This document shows positions 8,225 to 16,458 of a DNA stretch of 28,763 nt, piece by piece. Under the pieces are notes generated by a model that searched no databases, was not told the DNA's origin, and worked only from the letters and a program-made list of their open reading frames with translations. Position 1 is the first letter of the stretch. The number at the start of each line of letters is the position of its first letter. Made by a program: the position numbers and the translations under genes. The stretch comes from JANXVR01 sp034667405 (lineage in GTDB: Bacteria > Actinomycetota > UBA4738 > HRBIN12), in the NCBI GenBank assembly GCA_034667405.1, contig JAXDJX010000023.1:1-28763 (forward strand), in the 5' to 3' direction.

Positions 8225-8467
8225 ATGGAGGATCACGAGGTCATCGAGAGGATCAACCAACTGGCGAACGAAGAGCACGAACTCTTCAGCAAGGAAGCTC
8301 GCGGAGAGGCTTCACCGGCCGATCAAGAGCGGCTGAAGCGGCTGGAAGTCAGCCTCGACCAGTGTTGGGACCTGCTACATCAGCGACGCGCCCGCAGGGA
8401 GGCAGGCCAGGATCCCGACCAGGCGAGCGTCCGCAGCGAGAAGACCGTGGAAGGCTACGTCAGCTGA
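8225..8467 (+). CDS. DUF2630 family protein
   Basis: An 80-residue soluble protein matching DUF2630 along its whole length. Family hallmarks are EEHELF near residue 16, the LKRLEVSLDQCWDLLHQRRA core, and an acidic GQDPDQA stretch followed by a V-E-x-Y ending. DUF2630 is a small, mainly actinobacterial family of unknown function, predicted to be helical. The ribosome site AGGAGG at 8213-8218 sits 6 nt before the ATG. The amidase gene follows after 14 nt on the same strand but seems to have its own leaderless promoter. Confidence 0.88.
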   Translation: MEDHEVIERINQLANEEHELFSKEARGEASPADQERLKRLEVSLDQCWDLLHQRRARREAGQDPDQASVRSEKTVEGYVS

Positions 8468-8469
8468 TC

Positions 8470-8475
8470 TAGGCT
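8470..8475 (+). promoter_or_regulatory. Candidate -10 box for a leaderless amidase transcript
   Basis: TAGGCT is followed by exactly 6 nt and then GTG 8482. The gene has no Shine-Dalgarno sequence. The spacing fits transcription starting at the G of GTG. Confidence 0.42.
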
Positions 8476-8481
8476 GCGCGC

Positions 8482-9927
8482 GTGCAGGACCTCTGGAAGC
8501 TACCGGCAACTGAACTGGCACGCCTCCTGAGCGAGCGAACGGTGAGCGCGCGTGAGGTGCTGGTCGCGCACCTGGCCCGGATCGAAGAGGTGAATCCCAC
8601 CGTCAACGCGATCGTGACCCTGGTGCCCGATCGCGCGGAGGAGGAGGCGCGCAGGGCCGACGACGCGGCGGCGGGCGGCGGGGATCTGGGGCCGCTTCAC
8701 GGCTTGCCCATCGCGATCAAAGACCTGGTGAACACTCAGGGCATCCGAACCACCTACGGCTCCCCGATCCACGCCGAGGATGTGCCAACAGCCGACGATC
8801 TCTTGGTACAGCGGATCCGCGCCGCCGGGGCCATCGTGCTGGGCAAGACCAACACCCCCGAGTGGGGAGCGGGCTCGCACACGTTCAACCCGGTGTTCGG
8901 TCTGACCCGGAATCCCTACGACTTGGAGCGCTCGGCCGGAGGCTCATCGGGTGGGGCGGCGGTCGCACTGGCGACGGGCATGCTCCCCATCGCCGATGGC
9001 AGCGATCTGGGAGGTTCGCTCCGCAACCCGGCGTCGTTCTGCAACGTCGTGGGCTTCCGCCCCTCGCCTGGGCGTGTGCCGTCCTGGCCCTCGACCGATC
9101 CGCGGGATGACCTTGCGGTGGAAGGACCGATGGGACGGACGGTCTCCGATGTCGCCCTGCTTCTCTCCGCACTGGCCGGACCCGACGAGCGGGTGCCGAT
9201 CTCGCGACCCGAGCCCGGCTCTGTGTTCGCACCTCCTCTGGCTCTCCCGCGCAGCGGTCCGAAGATCGCGTGGGCACCGACCTGCGGTGGGTCGATGCCG
9301 GTCGAACCGGCGGTCGCCGACGCGATCGAGAGCGCACGTGGAACATTCGAGGCGCTCGGGTGGATGACGGAGGACGCGTTCCCCGACCTGCAGGGAGCGC
9401 GCCAGGTGTTCTTCACTCTTCGCGCTCACGGGTTCGCCTCGGAGTTCGGGCCGGTGCTCGACCAGCACCCTGACAAGCTGAAGGCGACCGTGGTCTGGAA
9501 CGTCCGGGAGGGACGGAAGCTCACCGCCGACGACCTCGCCCGTGCCCACGGACTCCGCGCCGGGATCGACGAGCGCGTTCACGCGTTCTTCCAGCGCTTC
9601 GACGTGCTGGCGATGCCGACGGTGCAGGTCCCACCGTTCCCGGCGGATCAGGAGTATCCGGAGACGGTCGCCGGCGTCGAGATGACCACATACCTGGACT
9701 GGATGGAATCCTGTTGGGTGATCACCGTCACTGGCCTCCCTACGATCTCCGTTCCGTGCGGGTTCACGCCTGGAGGATTGCCGGTCGGGATCCAACTGGT
9801 CGGCCGACGATGGGGTGACCGCGCATTGCTCGAGGTCGCCTACGCGTTCGAGCAGGCAACACGCACCGGAGACAGACGACCTCCGGAGCCCCCGAGCACG
9901 ATTGACGCCGCCTTCGGCGGCCGTTAG
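8482..9927 (+). CDS. Amidase signature family amidohydrolase
   Basis: A 481-residue cytosolic enzyme hydrolysing an amide bond (C-N) with release of ammonia or an amine. The Ser-cisSer-Lys triad is intact: Lys80 in AIKDLVNT, cis-Ser155 in the GGSSGGAA motif, and nucleophile Ser179 in DGSDLGGSLRNPA. The 24-residue gap between the serines is the family norm. Length is typical of stand-alone amidases. Nothing here suggests GatA: no gatB or gatC is adjacent and the C-terminus differs, so the substrate is open (acylamide, nitrile-derived amide or similar). It starts at GTG right after a TAGGCT box. A GCCGCC-TTC-GGCGGC hairpin overlaps its end. Confidence 0.9.
   Translation: MQDLWKLPATELARLLSERTVSAREVLVAHLARIEEVNPTVNAIVTLVPDRAEEEARRADDAAAGGGDLGPLHGLPIAIKDLVNTQGIRTTYGSPIHAEDVPTADDLLVQRIRAAGAIVLGKTNTPEWGAGSHTFNPVFGLTRNPYDLERSAGGSSGGAAVALATGMLPIADGSDLGGSLRNPASFCNVVGFRPSPGRVPSWPSTDPRDDLAVEGPMGRTVSDVALLLSALAGPDERVPISRPEPGSVFAPPLALPRSGPKIAWAPTCGGSMPVEPAVADAIESARGTFEALGWMTEDAFPDLQGARQVFFTLRAHGFASEFGPVLDQHPDKLKATVVWNVREGRKLTADDLARAHGLRAGIDERVHAFFQRFDVLAMPTVQVPPFPADQEYPETVAGVEMTTYLDWMESCWVITVTGLPTISVPCGFTPGGLPVGIQLVGRRWGDRALLEVAYAFEQATRTGDRRPPEPPSTIDAAFGGR
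9907..9921 (+). terminator. GCCGCC-TTC-GGCGGC hairpin at amidase end
   Basis: A perfect 6-bp stem with a 3-nt loop ends 3 nt before the amidase stop codon. There is no T-tract. It could slow or end transcription, but it also encodes part of the C-terminus, so it may be incidental. Confidence 0.25.
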
Positions 9928-9988
9928 CGTACGCCACCGCATCTACGCGTTGCCCGCCGCTACGCCCCGAACCGAAAGGCCCCCGTTC

Positions 9989-12127
9989 ATGCACGATCAC
10001 AGTCGCCAGTTACGGCGGGCACATATCGCCGCGCTCCTTGCTTGCTCACTCCTTGTTTCGTTCCTCCTCACCTCAGTCGCCGATGCGGCATCCAGCGCGC
10101 CGGCACTCGGACGTACCAGGACCCTTCCAACGGTCACGGCACGTTCCTCGCGATTCGCGCTGCGGGATGCGCCCCCTGTCGCTTCCGCCCCTCGGGTCGG
10201 TCATGAGTTCGAGGTGCCCGAACCCACGAAGACCGAGGGAGTTGTTACCGCGCCTACCCGCACGCCGAGGCCAACTGGGGCGATGCCTCCTACCCTCGTA
10301 AGTTTCGCTGGGCTTTATCGCTCGCAGGCGTGCAACGGCGGCTCGTGTGGAACTGGATATCCGCCCGATACGGTCGGCGACGTGGGTCCCAACAACTACG
10401 TCGAAGCCGTCAATACGTCGATCGGCGTCTTCAGCAAGACTGGGACCCTTCAGGCGGCGGTCACGTTCGACGCCCTGTGGAATGGAGTGTCCTCACCCTG
10501 CGCGGGGATCAATCAAGGGGACCCCACCGTCGTCTACGACCCGATCGGCGACCGTTGGATCGTGTCCGATTTCGGATTCGTCGATTTCACCACTCCTCCT
10601 TTCTACGAATGCATCGCGGTTTCCCAGACCTCGGATCCAACAGGCTTCTACTGGCTGTATTCGATCCAAGGTGACGATCTGGCCCATCCGTACTTCCCCG
10701 ACTATCCGAAGATGGGTGTCTGGCCGGATGGGATCTATTACACGGCCAACATGTTCGACTCCACGGAGGTGTTCCAGGGTGTTCGGATCTATGCGCTCAA
10801 GCGGACAACCTTGGAGGCAGGTGGAACCGTCACGCCCGTCATCCATGATCTGACCAGCTCTTACAGCTCCCTCCTTCCGGCCAATCTCCGAGGACCCCAG
10901 CCTCCCAGCGGCGGTCCCGCGTACTTCGTCTCCAACGATCCATCGTTGTTCAAGTGGGAAGTCTTCTCCTTCGACGTGGACTTCACGACGCCTGCGAATA
11001 GCGTATGGAACGGGCCGACGAAGGTCGGGCAATCCTCGTACAGCGCGGCCAGTGCCGACGTTCCAGAGCCATCGCCCGGCAACACGCTCGACCCCCTGGG
11101 CGACCGTCTGATGATGCAGGCTCAGTACCGAAACATCGGTGGAACCGAATCGATCTGGGTTTCACACACTGTCGGGGCCGCGCCGTACAAAGTGCAATGG
11201 GCCCAGATCGACGTCACGGGGGGCACCGTCCAAACCAGTCCGGTGCAGCAGCAGATCTACGGTTCGGGAGGTCTCTATCGGTGGATGCCCAGTCTCGCGG
11301 TGGACAAGTTCGGAGACATGGGCCTCGGATTCAGCACGTCATCCTCAACAGTAGCGCCGGGGTTGCGCTACGCCGGGCGGCTCGCCGGAGATCCGCTCAA
11401 CCAGTTGAACCAGAGCGAGGCGGTCCTCTATCAGGGCGCGGGGGTCCAGACGGGTACCTGCGGTAGAACGTGTCACCGATGGGGCGACTACTCGGCGATG
11501 AGCGTCGACCCGGTCGATGACTGCACCTTCTGGTACGTCGGCGAGGTCTACGACACCAACGGCCTGAACTGGCAAACCCACATCGGATCGTTCCGCTTCC
11601 CTGCATGCGGCGCATCGCCGGTCCCCGTAGCGTTCTCCGACACCGGGTTCGCACCGACAACGCTGACCGCGCCGCAGGGTTCGATCATCCGATGGACGAA
11701 TCAAGGTCCGAGCACCAGCGGTGTGGAGGACGCCACCACGCTGGACCTTTTCACCTCTTCGTCGATAGCGACCTCGGAGTCCTACGAGTTCACCTACATC
11801 GGCGCCGGCACGTACACGGTGAACGATCAGCTCGCACACGCTATGACGATCTCGGTCCCCTTGAAGATCTCCCCGAGGTCCGGAGGGACGAGAACCACGT
11901 TCTCAGTCACGTGGTCTTCCCTCGCGCCGCCCGCCGGTGCGAGTTTCACCGTCCAGATCAAACGCCCGGGAACCATCAAGTGGCGTTCCTGGCAGACCGC
12001 GAATATCGGAACGCACGCGAACTTCAAGCCCGACGCCGGGATCGGTACCTATCAGTTCCGGGCGAAGATGGTGAACGCGAGCGGTTCCTCGGCGTACTCG
12101 CCCACCAAGAAGGTCAAGATCACCTAG
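9989..12127 (+). CDS. Large secreted protein with propeller-like body, cupredoxin-like domain and Fn3-like tail
   Basis: A 712-residue protein. Residues 1-33 are a signal peptide (ADA before the likely cut). Residues ~100-540 form a beta-rich body with PPDTVGDVGPNNYVEAVN, QGDPTVVYDPIGDRWIVSDF and CGRTCHRWGDYSAMSVDP, probably a propeller related to bacterial secreted hypothetical proteins. Residues ~544-623 look like a plastocyanin-type cupredoxin (DTGFAPTTLTAPQGSIIRWTN ... GAGTYTVNDQLAHAM). Residues ~625-712 are an Ig/Fn3-like beta sandwich. The usual copper ligands are not evident: no Cys in the loop and no His after the WTN strand. ATG 9989 was chosen because it precedes the signal peptide, with GAAAGG upstream; the upstream part of the frame overlaps the amidase. 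The function is extracellular and otherwise unknown. Confidence 0.8.
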   Translation: MHDHSRQLRRAHIAALLACSLLVSFLLTSVADAASSAPALGRTRTLPTVTARSSRFALRDAPPVASAPRVGHEFEVPEPTKTEGVVTAPTRTPRPTGAMPPTLVSFAGLYRSQACNGGSCGTGYPPDTVGDVGPNNYVEAVNTSIGVFSKTGTLQAAVTFDALWNGVSSPCAGINQGDPTVVYDPIGDRWIVSDFGFVDFTTPPFYECIAVSQTSDPTGFYWLYSIQGDDLAHPYFPDYPKMGVWPDGIYYTANMFDSTEVFQGVRIYALKRTTLEAGGTVTPVIHDLTSSYSSLLPANLRGPQPPSGGPAYFVSNDPSLFKWEVFSFDVDFTTPANSVWNGPTKVGQSSYSAASADVPEPSPGNTLDPLGDRLMMQAQYRNIGGTESIWVSHTVGAAPYKVQWAQIDVTGGTVQTSPVQQQIYGSGGLYRWMPSLAVDKFGDMGLGFSTSSSTVAPGLRYAGRLAGDPLNQLNQSEAVLYQGAGVQTGTCGRTCHRWGDYSAMSVDPVDDCTFWYVGEVYDTNGLNWQTHIGSFRFPACGASPVPVAFSDTGFAPTTLTAPQGSIIRWTNQGPSTSGVEDATTLDLFTSSSIATSESYEFTYIGAGTYTVNDQLAHAMTISVPLKISPRSGGTRTTFSVTWSSLAPPAGASFTVQIKRPGTIKWRSWQTANIGTHANFKPDAGIGTYQFRAKMVNASGSSAYSPTKKVKIT

Positions 12128-12162
12128 GCGTCACTCGCTCTCGATAGAAGGAGGACAGACGG

Positions 12163-13281
12163 ATGGCTCGTAGGCACACGCCGTACTTCCACAAGTTCGT
12201 CGAGGCCGGCGCCGAACTGGGAGACAGGATCGGATTCGATGCCGCCGTGGTCTTCTCCAACGTCGAGGAGGAACATCTGGCGACGCGGGAACGCGTTGGT
12301 GTCTACGACGTCTACTACCAAGGCCCGCTCGACGTAAAGGGCCCCGACGCGCAGGCCCTGCTGGACACAGTCTTGGTCCGGGATGTCGCGCGCCGTTCGC
12401 GCGATGGAGGTGTCCTGTACTCCTCGCTCTGCGATGAGGCGGGCGGGATGCTCGACGACTTGACCGTGTACCGACACTCGAGCGAGCATTTCTGGCTCAT
12501 CGCTACACCGTCTCGCGTGGAGACCGTCGAGTCGTGGCTCCGCGAACAGGGCGCGGGGATGCGCGCCTACATCACGAACACCATCTCGGGGCACGCCTAC
12601 CTCTCGCTCCAAGGACCACGGTCGCGGGAGCTACTGTCGACCCTCACCGACGCCGATCTCTCCACGTCTGCGCTCCCCTACTTCCGCTTCACGGAGGCGG
12701 TCGTGGCCGAGGTGCCGATGGTCGTATCGCGCACCGGCTACTCGGGCGAACTCGGCTACGAGTTGTACTACCCGCGCGACTACGCGGAGCACGTGTGGGA
12801 CGCGGTCTTCTCCGCCGGCGCGGCGGTCGATGCCAAGCCGGCAGGCCTCGGTGCCCTGCGCAGCGTCCGGATGGAGAAGAAGTACCCCCTCTACGGCCTC
12901 GATGTGAACGACACCACGAGTCCACTGGAGGCGAACCTCGCGTGGGCGGTGGACGTCGACAAGGACGGCTACATCGGCCGCGATGCTCTCCGGCGCCAGC
13001 GAGACGACGGCGTGTCGAGGCTCCTGGTCGGGATCGAGTTCTCCGACGATGCGTTCGTACCGACGACGGGCGACGGCGTCTCCCTGGACGGAGAGCGGGT
13101 CGGAACCGTGACGTCGGCGGAATACGGCTGGTTCCTGCGCCAACCTCTGGCGATGGCCTATCTGCCGGCCGGCAACGCCGACCAGAAGGTCGTGGTTACA
13201 TCGAGCGAGGGAGCCACGGGCACGGGTGTCGTTCGCGAACACGCCTTCTACGACCCCGACGGGACGCGGGTCAAGACCTGA
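12163..13281 (+). CDS. Aminomethyltransferase (GcvT)-family folate-dependent enzyme
   Basis: A 372-residue protein with the GcvT fold. It would transfer a one-carbon unit to or from tetrahydrofolate. Visible marks are the acidic pair Asp98-Asp99 in GGMLDDL (where GcvT keeps its catalytic Asp), SRTGYSGELGYE at 189-200, and RMEKKYPLYGLD before the C-terminal barrel. The ribosome site AAGGAGG at 12148-12154 is 8 nt before the ATG. No gcvH or gcvP is nearby, and the KKYPLYG segment differs from true GcvT. It may therefore be a paralogue such as a demethylase (DmdA-like or dimethylglycine/sarcosine-type) rather than the glycine cleavage T-protein. Its 3' end overlaps the methyltransferase relic by 11 nt on the opposite strand. 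Confidence 0.83.
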   Translation: MARRHTPYFHKFVEAGAELGDRIGFDAAVVFSNVEEEHLATRERVGVYDVYYQGPLDVKGPDAQALLDTVLVRDVARRSRDGGVLYSSLCDEAGGMLDDLTVYRHSSEHFWLIATPSRVETVESWLREQGAGMRAYITNTISGHAYLSLQGPRSRELLSTLTDADLSTSALPYFRFTEAVVAEVPMVVSRTGYSGELGYELYYPRDYAEHVWDAVFSAGAAVDAKPAGLGALRSVRMEKKYPLYGLDVNDTTSPLEANLAWAVDVDKDGYIGRDALRRQRDDGVSRLLVGIEFSDDAFVPTTGDGVSLDGERVGTVTSAEYGWFLRQPLAMAYLPAGNADQKVVVTSSEGATGTGVVREHAFYDPDGTRVKT

Positions 13282-13777
13282 TCGCGACGGCCCGAGCGGC
13301 CCAGGAGACGGCCGTCAGAGTGAATGGCGCCTCGGGCAGCAGCTGCCGGGAACACTCGCGCGAAGGGCAGATGGCTCTGTGGACCGAGCGAACGCGCGTA
13401 TGCGCCTGCCGGTCCCACGCCGAACGTGAACGGGTCCCACCATTCGTCGAACTCGCTGATCGACGGAGGCGGAGAGCGCGACCACCTCTGAAACGTTCGT
13501 GACGCCTGCCGCATGGAACAGATCTGTGGGGTGGCTCGAGACGCGCGCCGACCAGGCCGGATTCATCGTCCTCGTCGCGCTGTAGCTCCCGCGCGCGTCC
13601 GGCCCAAACTCCCGTACCAGCTCTGCCGTCGTGGCTCCGGGGCCACATCCGACGTCCGAGCGCACGCTGCCCGGTCTGAACGCCCGCGAGGTCCACGAAT
13701 GCGGGCGCCAGCCGGGCCGAGTACCGTCCTGTGAAGCGGTCATACGCATCGGCGGCAACATCGAAGCTCACCGCCAA
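13271..13777 (-). pseudogene. Decayed class I SAM-dependent methyltransferase (multiple frameshifts, internal deletion)
   Basis: Pieces of one methyltransferase lie in order but in three frames. The N-terminus (FDVAADAYDRFTGRYS, then QRAL) is at 13777-13658. After a shift near 13656 comes motif I DVGCGPGATTAELVREFGPD. A junction near 13585-13600 then jumps to DEDDESGLVGAR, so the middle of the fold (motifs II-IV) is missing. Further shifts near 13535 (HPTDLFHAAGVTNV), near 13460 (FDEWWDPFTFGVGPAGAY) and between 13345 and 13385 lead to the end, LLPEAPFTLTAVSWAAR. At least four frameshifts plus a deletion make sequencing error an unlikely full explanation. The start would be GTG 13771 or TTG 13777. 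Product non-functional. Confidence 0.82.
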
Positions 13778-13820
13778 CCCTAGCTATGGGCAGACCCGCG
13801 AGCGGGTCGCGCGACCGGAC

Positions 13821-14453
13821 CTAGGGATTGCAGGAGACGAGGGTGTCCCCGTCCGGAGCTGGTCCCGTACAAGCATCGGATCCCGCCCCGCCATCAAGCG
13901 TGTCCACCTTGTGATCGTCAGAAGGACCCGTCAACGCGTCCCTGCCGTCGTCTCCGTGGAGGATGTCGATACCGCGGCCGCCACGCACCACGTCGTTGCC
14001 AACGCCACCACTCACGGTGTCCGGACCGGAGCCACCGTTCAAACGGTCTCTCCCCGCGCTGCCGGTCACGGTGTCGTGGCCGTCCGAACCCTTCAGATTG
14101 TCGCTTCCCGCGCTGCCCGTCATGGTGTCGTCACCCTTGTCACCGGTCATCGTGTCGTTGCCCGCCCCGCCGGTAATGGTGTCGTTGCCACGGCCGCCAT
14201 GGATCGTGTCGTCGAACGCCGTGCCGGTGATGGTGTCGTTCCCGGCGAAACCCTTGATCATCTTCCCGGGGCTCGCGCTGCCGCAGTCGATGGTGTCATT
14301 GGCGGACGTTCCGGTCACGGTCGTCGCGGTCTGGGTAACGCCGATGCTCACCACGCAATCGACCGCCGCGTAGGCCGCCGGCACCCCGACGGCCATCACC
14401 ACACCCGCGGCGAGCGTGCTGGCTAGGATCGCATCTCGGATCCGACGGTGCAT
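13821..14453 (-). CDS. Secreted RTX-like calcium-binding repeat protein
   Basis: A 210-residue protein. Residues 1-29 are a Sec signal peptide ending AAYA. Residues 67-174 are twelve consecutive nonapeptides of the hemolysin type (GGxGxDxUx), such as HGGRGNDTI and TGGAGNDTM, expected to fold as a calcium-bound beta-roll. Four cysteines (33, 57, 195, 208) flank the roll and could cap it by disulfides. Classical RTX proteins leave through type I secretion with a C-terminal signal; here a Sec signal is present and no transporter genes are nearby, as in many actinobacterial relatives. The strong ribosome site GGAGGAGG is 7 nt before the ATG. No enzymatic domain is present. Confidence 0.87.
   Translation of the reverse strand: MHRRIRDAILASTLAAGVVMAVGVPAAYAAVDCVVSIGVTQTATTVTGTSANDTIDCGSASPGKMIKGFAGNDTITGTAFDDTIHGGRGNDTITGGAGNDTMTGDKGDDTMTGSAGSDNLKGSDGHDTVTGSAGRDRLNGGSGPDTVSGGVGNDVVRGGRGIDILHGDDGRDALTGPSDDHKVDTLDGGAGSDACTGPAPDGDTLVSCNP
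13932..14255 (-). repeat. Twelve 27-nt RTX nonapeptide repeats
   Basis: Twelve contiguous nine-residue units are coded by 27-nt repeats. Positions G1, G2, G4, D6 and a hydrophobic residue at 8 or 9 are mostly kept. The middle units (GDKGDDTM, GSDGHDTV) have lost some glycines, so not every calcium site may be full. Confidence 0.85.
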
Positions 14454-14572
14454 GGTGCGCCTCCTCCGGAGGCACTTAGGATTTGAACGATCGGTGGAGT
14501 GCCCCCTTCAACGAACGTACAACGATTAGAAATAAGCCGACCGGGACGTCCGGGAGCGGGCGCGGCCCAACG

Positions 14573-15511
14573 TCAGGCCATGGTGATAACCAGCTTGCCC
14601 AGCGTGTGCTTGGCGGTGAAGTCAGCGAGCGCCTGTGCCGCCTCGGCCAATGGGTAGGACTGTCGGATCGCGACGGTGAGCTTCAGACCCACCACCAGGT
14701 CGGCCAGCCGGGTGAGATGGGCCGGATTCCCGTTGGCGTTCGATACGGTCGCGTTGCCGATGCGCGACTCCTCGCCCGCGCCGCCCACGACCGACGCCGC
14801 CCGGCCTCCTTCTGCCACCAGTTCGGCGAGCTTCGCGAACTCAGCCGGATCCCGGTTCACCGCGTCGATCACCGCGTCCACCCCGTCGGGGTACCGCGCC
14901 CGGATGGTGGCAACGACATCCTGTGTGTAGTCGAGGGTCTCGGCGGCTCCCAGATCGGTCACGAATTCCTCGTCCCCGGGTCGGACCGATGCGATCACAT
15001 GAGCACCTCGAAGCGCCGCGAGCTGGATCGCGAATGTTCCAACGCCTCCGGTCGCACCGATGATCAGAACGCTTGTCCCAACCCTGGGATCGACGGCCTC
15101 GACGGCGCTCATCGCCGTCGTCCCCGCCACTCCGAGGGCACCGGCGTCGGGGGGCGAAAGGCCGTCGGGTGCTGCGACGATCGCGCCCATCTTCGGCGTC
15201 GCGAGTTCGGCGAAGGAACCGTCGTGGATCTCGCCCTTCATCCCCATCGTCCCGAAGACGCGCTGGCCCGCCGAGAACCCCTCGGCCCCCTCCCCGACCG
15301 CTTCGACGATCCCCGTAAGGTCGTTCCCGACACCCGCCGGGAATCGATAGGGCAGGTACGCCTTCGCCGCGCCCGAAGCCACGGCCACGTCATACGCGTT
15401 GACCGAGCTAGCCTGCACCCGGACCAGCACTTCGTCCGGCCCGGGCACAGGTTCCGGCACGTCGATCATCGCCGGGGCTACCTCGAATGACTCCAATGCC
15501 AGCGCCTTCAC
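14573..15511 (-). CDS. NADP-dependent quinone oxidoreductase-like MDR protein
   Basis: A 312-residue medium-chain dehydrogenase/reductase without zinc ligands. It would use NADPH to reduce quinones or activated alkenes. The N-terminal catalytic domain carries VNAYDVAVASG and GNDLTGIVEAVG; the nucleotide-binding motif GATGGVGTF is at 152-160. The C-terminal YPLAEAAQALADFTAKHTLGKLVI is the usual end of the QOR/zeta-crystallin group. The GTG start at 15511 is preceded by GGGGGAG. An ATG overlapping it is out of frame. It is probably monocistronic, with the RTX gene 119 nt downstream on the same strand. Confidence 0.88.
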   Translation of the reverse strand: MKALALESFEVAPAMIDVPEPVPGPDEVLVRVQASSVNAYDVAVASGAAKAYLPYRFPAGVGNDLTGIVEAVGEGAEGFSAGQRVFGTMGMKGEIHDGSFAELATPKMGAIVAAPDGLSPPDAGALGVAGTTAMSAVEAVDPRVGTSVLIIGATGGVGTFAIQLAALRGAHVIASVRPGDEEFVTDLGAAETLDYTQDVVATIRARYPDGVDAVIDAVNRDPAEFAKLAELVAEGGRAASVVGGAGEESRIGNATVSNANGNPAHLTRLADLVVGLKLTVAIRQSYPLAEAAQALADFTAKHTLGKLVITMA

Positions 15512-15576
15512 ATGCTCCCCCAGTGTTGTACGGACACCTTCGGAACCACCGGCGCGCGAGCAGCATTCCCCTCGCC

Positions 15577-16458
15577 CTACAGCGAGGCCAGATAGCTCTC
15601 GAGGTTGTCCAATGTCTGGTTGCCGCCCTCGGTGGCGCCGACCTCGGCTTCCATGTCATCTCGGGACTGGGTGGTCTCGAACACGATGCGCATGGCGAGG
15701 CTGGTCATTCCCATGAAATCGTCGAACGTGACGATCGCGCGGAACGGCGGATCCACCGTTCGGTAGGCGAGGCGTTCCGGTGCGAAGACCTCCTCGTACA
15801 CGTAGTCGTTCGGATAGTCCACGCCGTCGGGGCCATGCATGATGAACCGCCAGACACCGCCCGGTCGCACATCCATCTCGGAGATGGTGATCGAGAATCC
15901 GGACGGACCGAACCACTGCGCAACGTGCTCCTTCTCCGTGAAGGCCTTGAAGACCAGCTCGCGGGGCGACTGGATCAACCGCGAGAACACGATCTGGCGG
16001 TCCTCGGCGCCGGTCAAGACGTCATCCAGTCGCTGGAGACTCTGACTCCACCCGGCCGCCATCCCCCCGATCATCTGAGTGGCTGCTGGAACCAGCGGAA
16101 CGGCCTTCGCATGGACGGTGACCTCCGTCTTCCCGTCTCGATCGACGAACGTGGCGCTGTTCGTCACGTCGAGGGCGGGCTGGCCATCAGGACCTATCGC
16201 GTTCGCCTCGATCACCACCCGTTCAGGCATGACGACCTCGCGATACACCCCCGTCATCGGGTAGTCCACGCCGTCGGGACCGCGCATGACGATCCTGATG
16301 GAACCTCCCGGTCGAGGGTCGGACTCGCAGTCCGCCACGGTGAAGCCCTCGGGTCCCCACCACCGCGACAGGTGCTTCGCATCGGTGAACGCCTCGAAGA
16401 CCATCTCTCGCGGCGCATCGACGATCCGCGTGATGGTGAGTTCTCGGTCCTGTGTCAT
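15577..16458 (-). CDS. Tandem double SRPBCC (AHSA1-like) domain protein
   Basis: A 293-residue protein made of two complete SRPBCC/AHSA1-like START-fold domains, about residues 6-148 and 152-293. Both open with a strand-helix segment (RIVDAPREMVFEAFT; RLIQSPRELVFKAFT) and repeat W(W/F)GPxGF(S/T), PGG and GPDGVDYP motifs, so the gene arose by fusion or duplication. The family binds hydrophobic ligands or acts in stress responses; the ligand is unknown. The ATG overlaps the stop of the ArsR gene (ATGA), with AAAGGAG upstream, so translation is coupled. ArsR-SRPBCC pairs are common, but most partners have one domain. Confidence 0.88.
   Translation of the reverse strand: MTQDRELTITRIVDAPREMVFEAFTDAKHLSRWWGPEGFTVADCESDPRPGGSIRIVMRGPDGVDYPMTGVYREVVMPERVVIEANAIGPDGQPALDVTNSATFVDRDGKTEVTVHAKAVPLVPAATQMIGGMAAGWSQSLQRLDDVLTGAEDRQIVFSRLIQSPRELVFKAFTEKEHVAQWFGPSGFSITISEMDVRPGGVWRFIMHGPDGVDYPNDYVYEEVFAPERLAYRTVDPPFRAIVTFDDFMGMTSLAMRIVFETTQSRDDMEAEVGATEGGNQTLDNLESYLASL

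Noticed and set aside
9815..9988. N-terminal extension of the large cupredoxin-bearing protein
   Set aside because: It overlaps the amidase, has no ribosome site and would bury the signal peptide; ATG 9989 is better.
13963..14373. Repetitive plus-strand open frame opposite the RTX gene
   Set aside because: It simply mirrors the RTX nonapeptide repeats; the minus-strand frame has the signal peptide and ribosome site.
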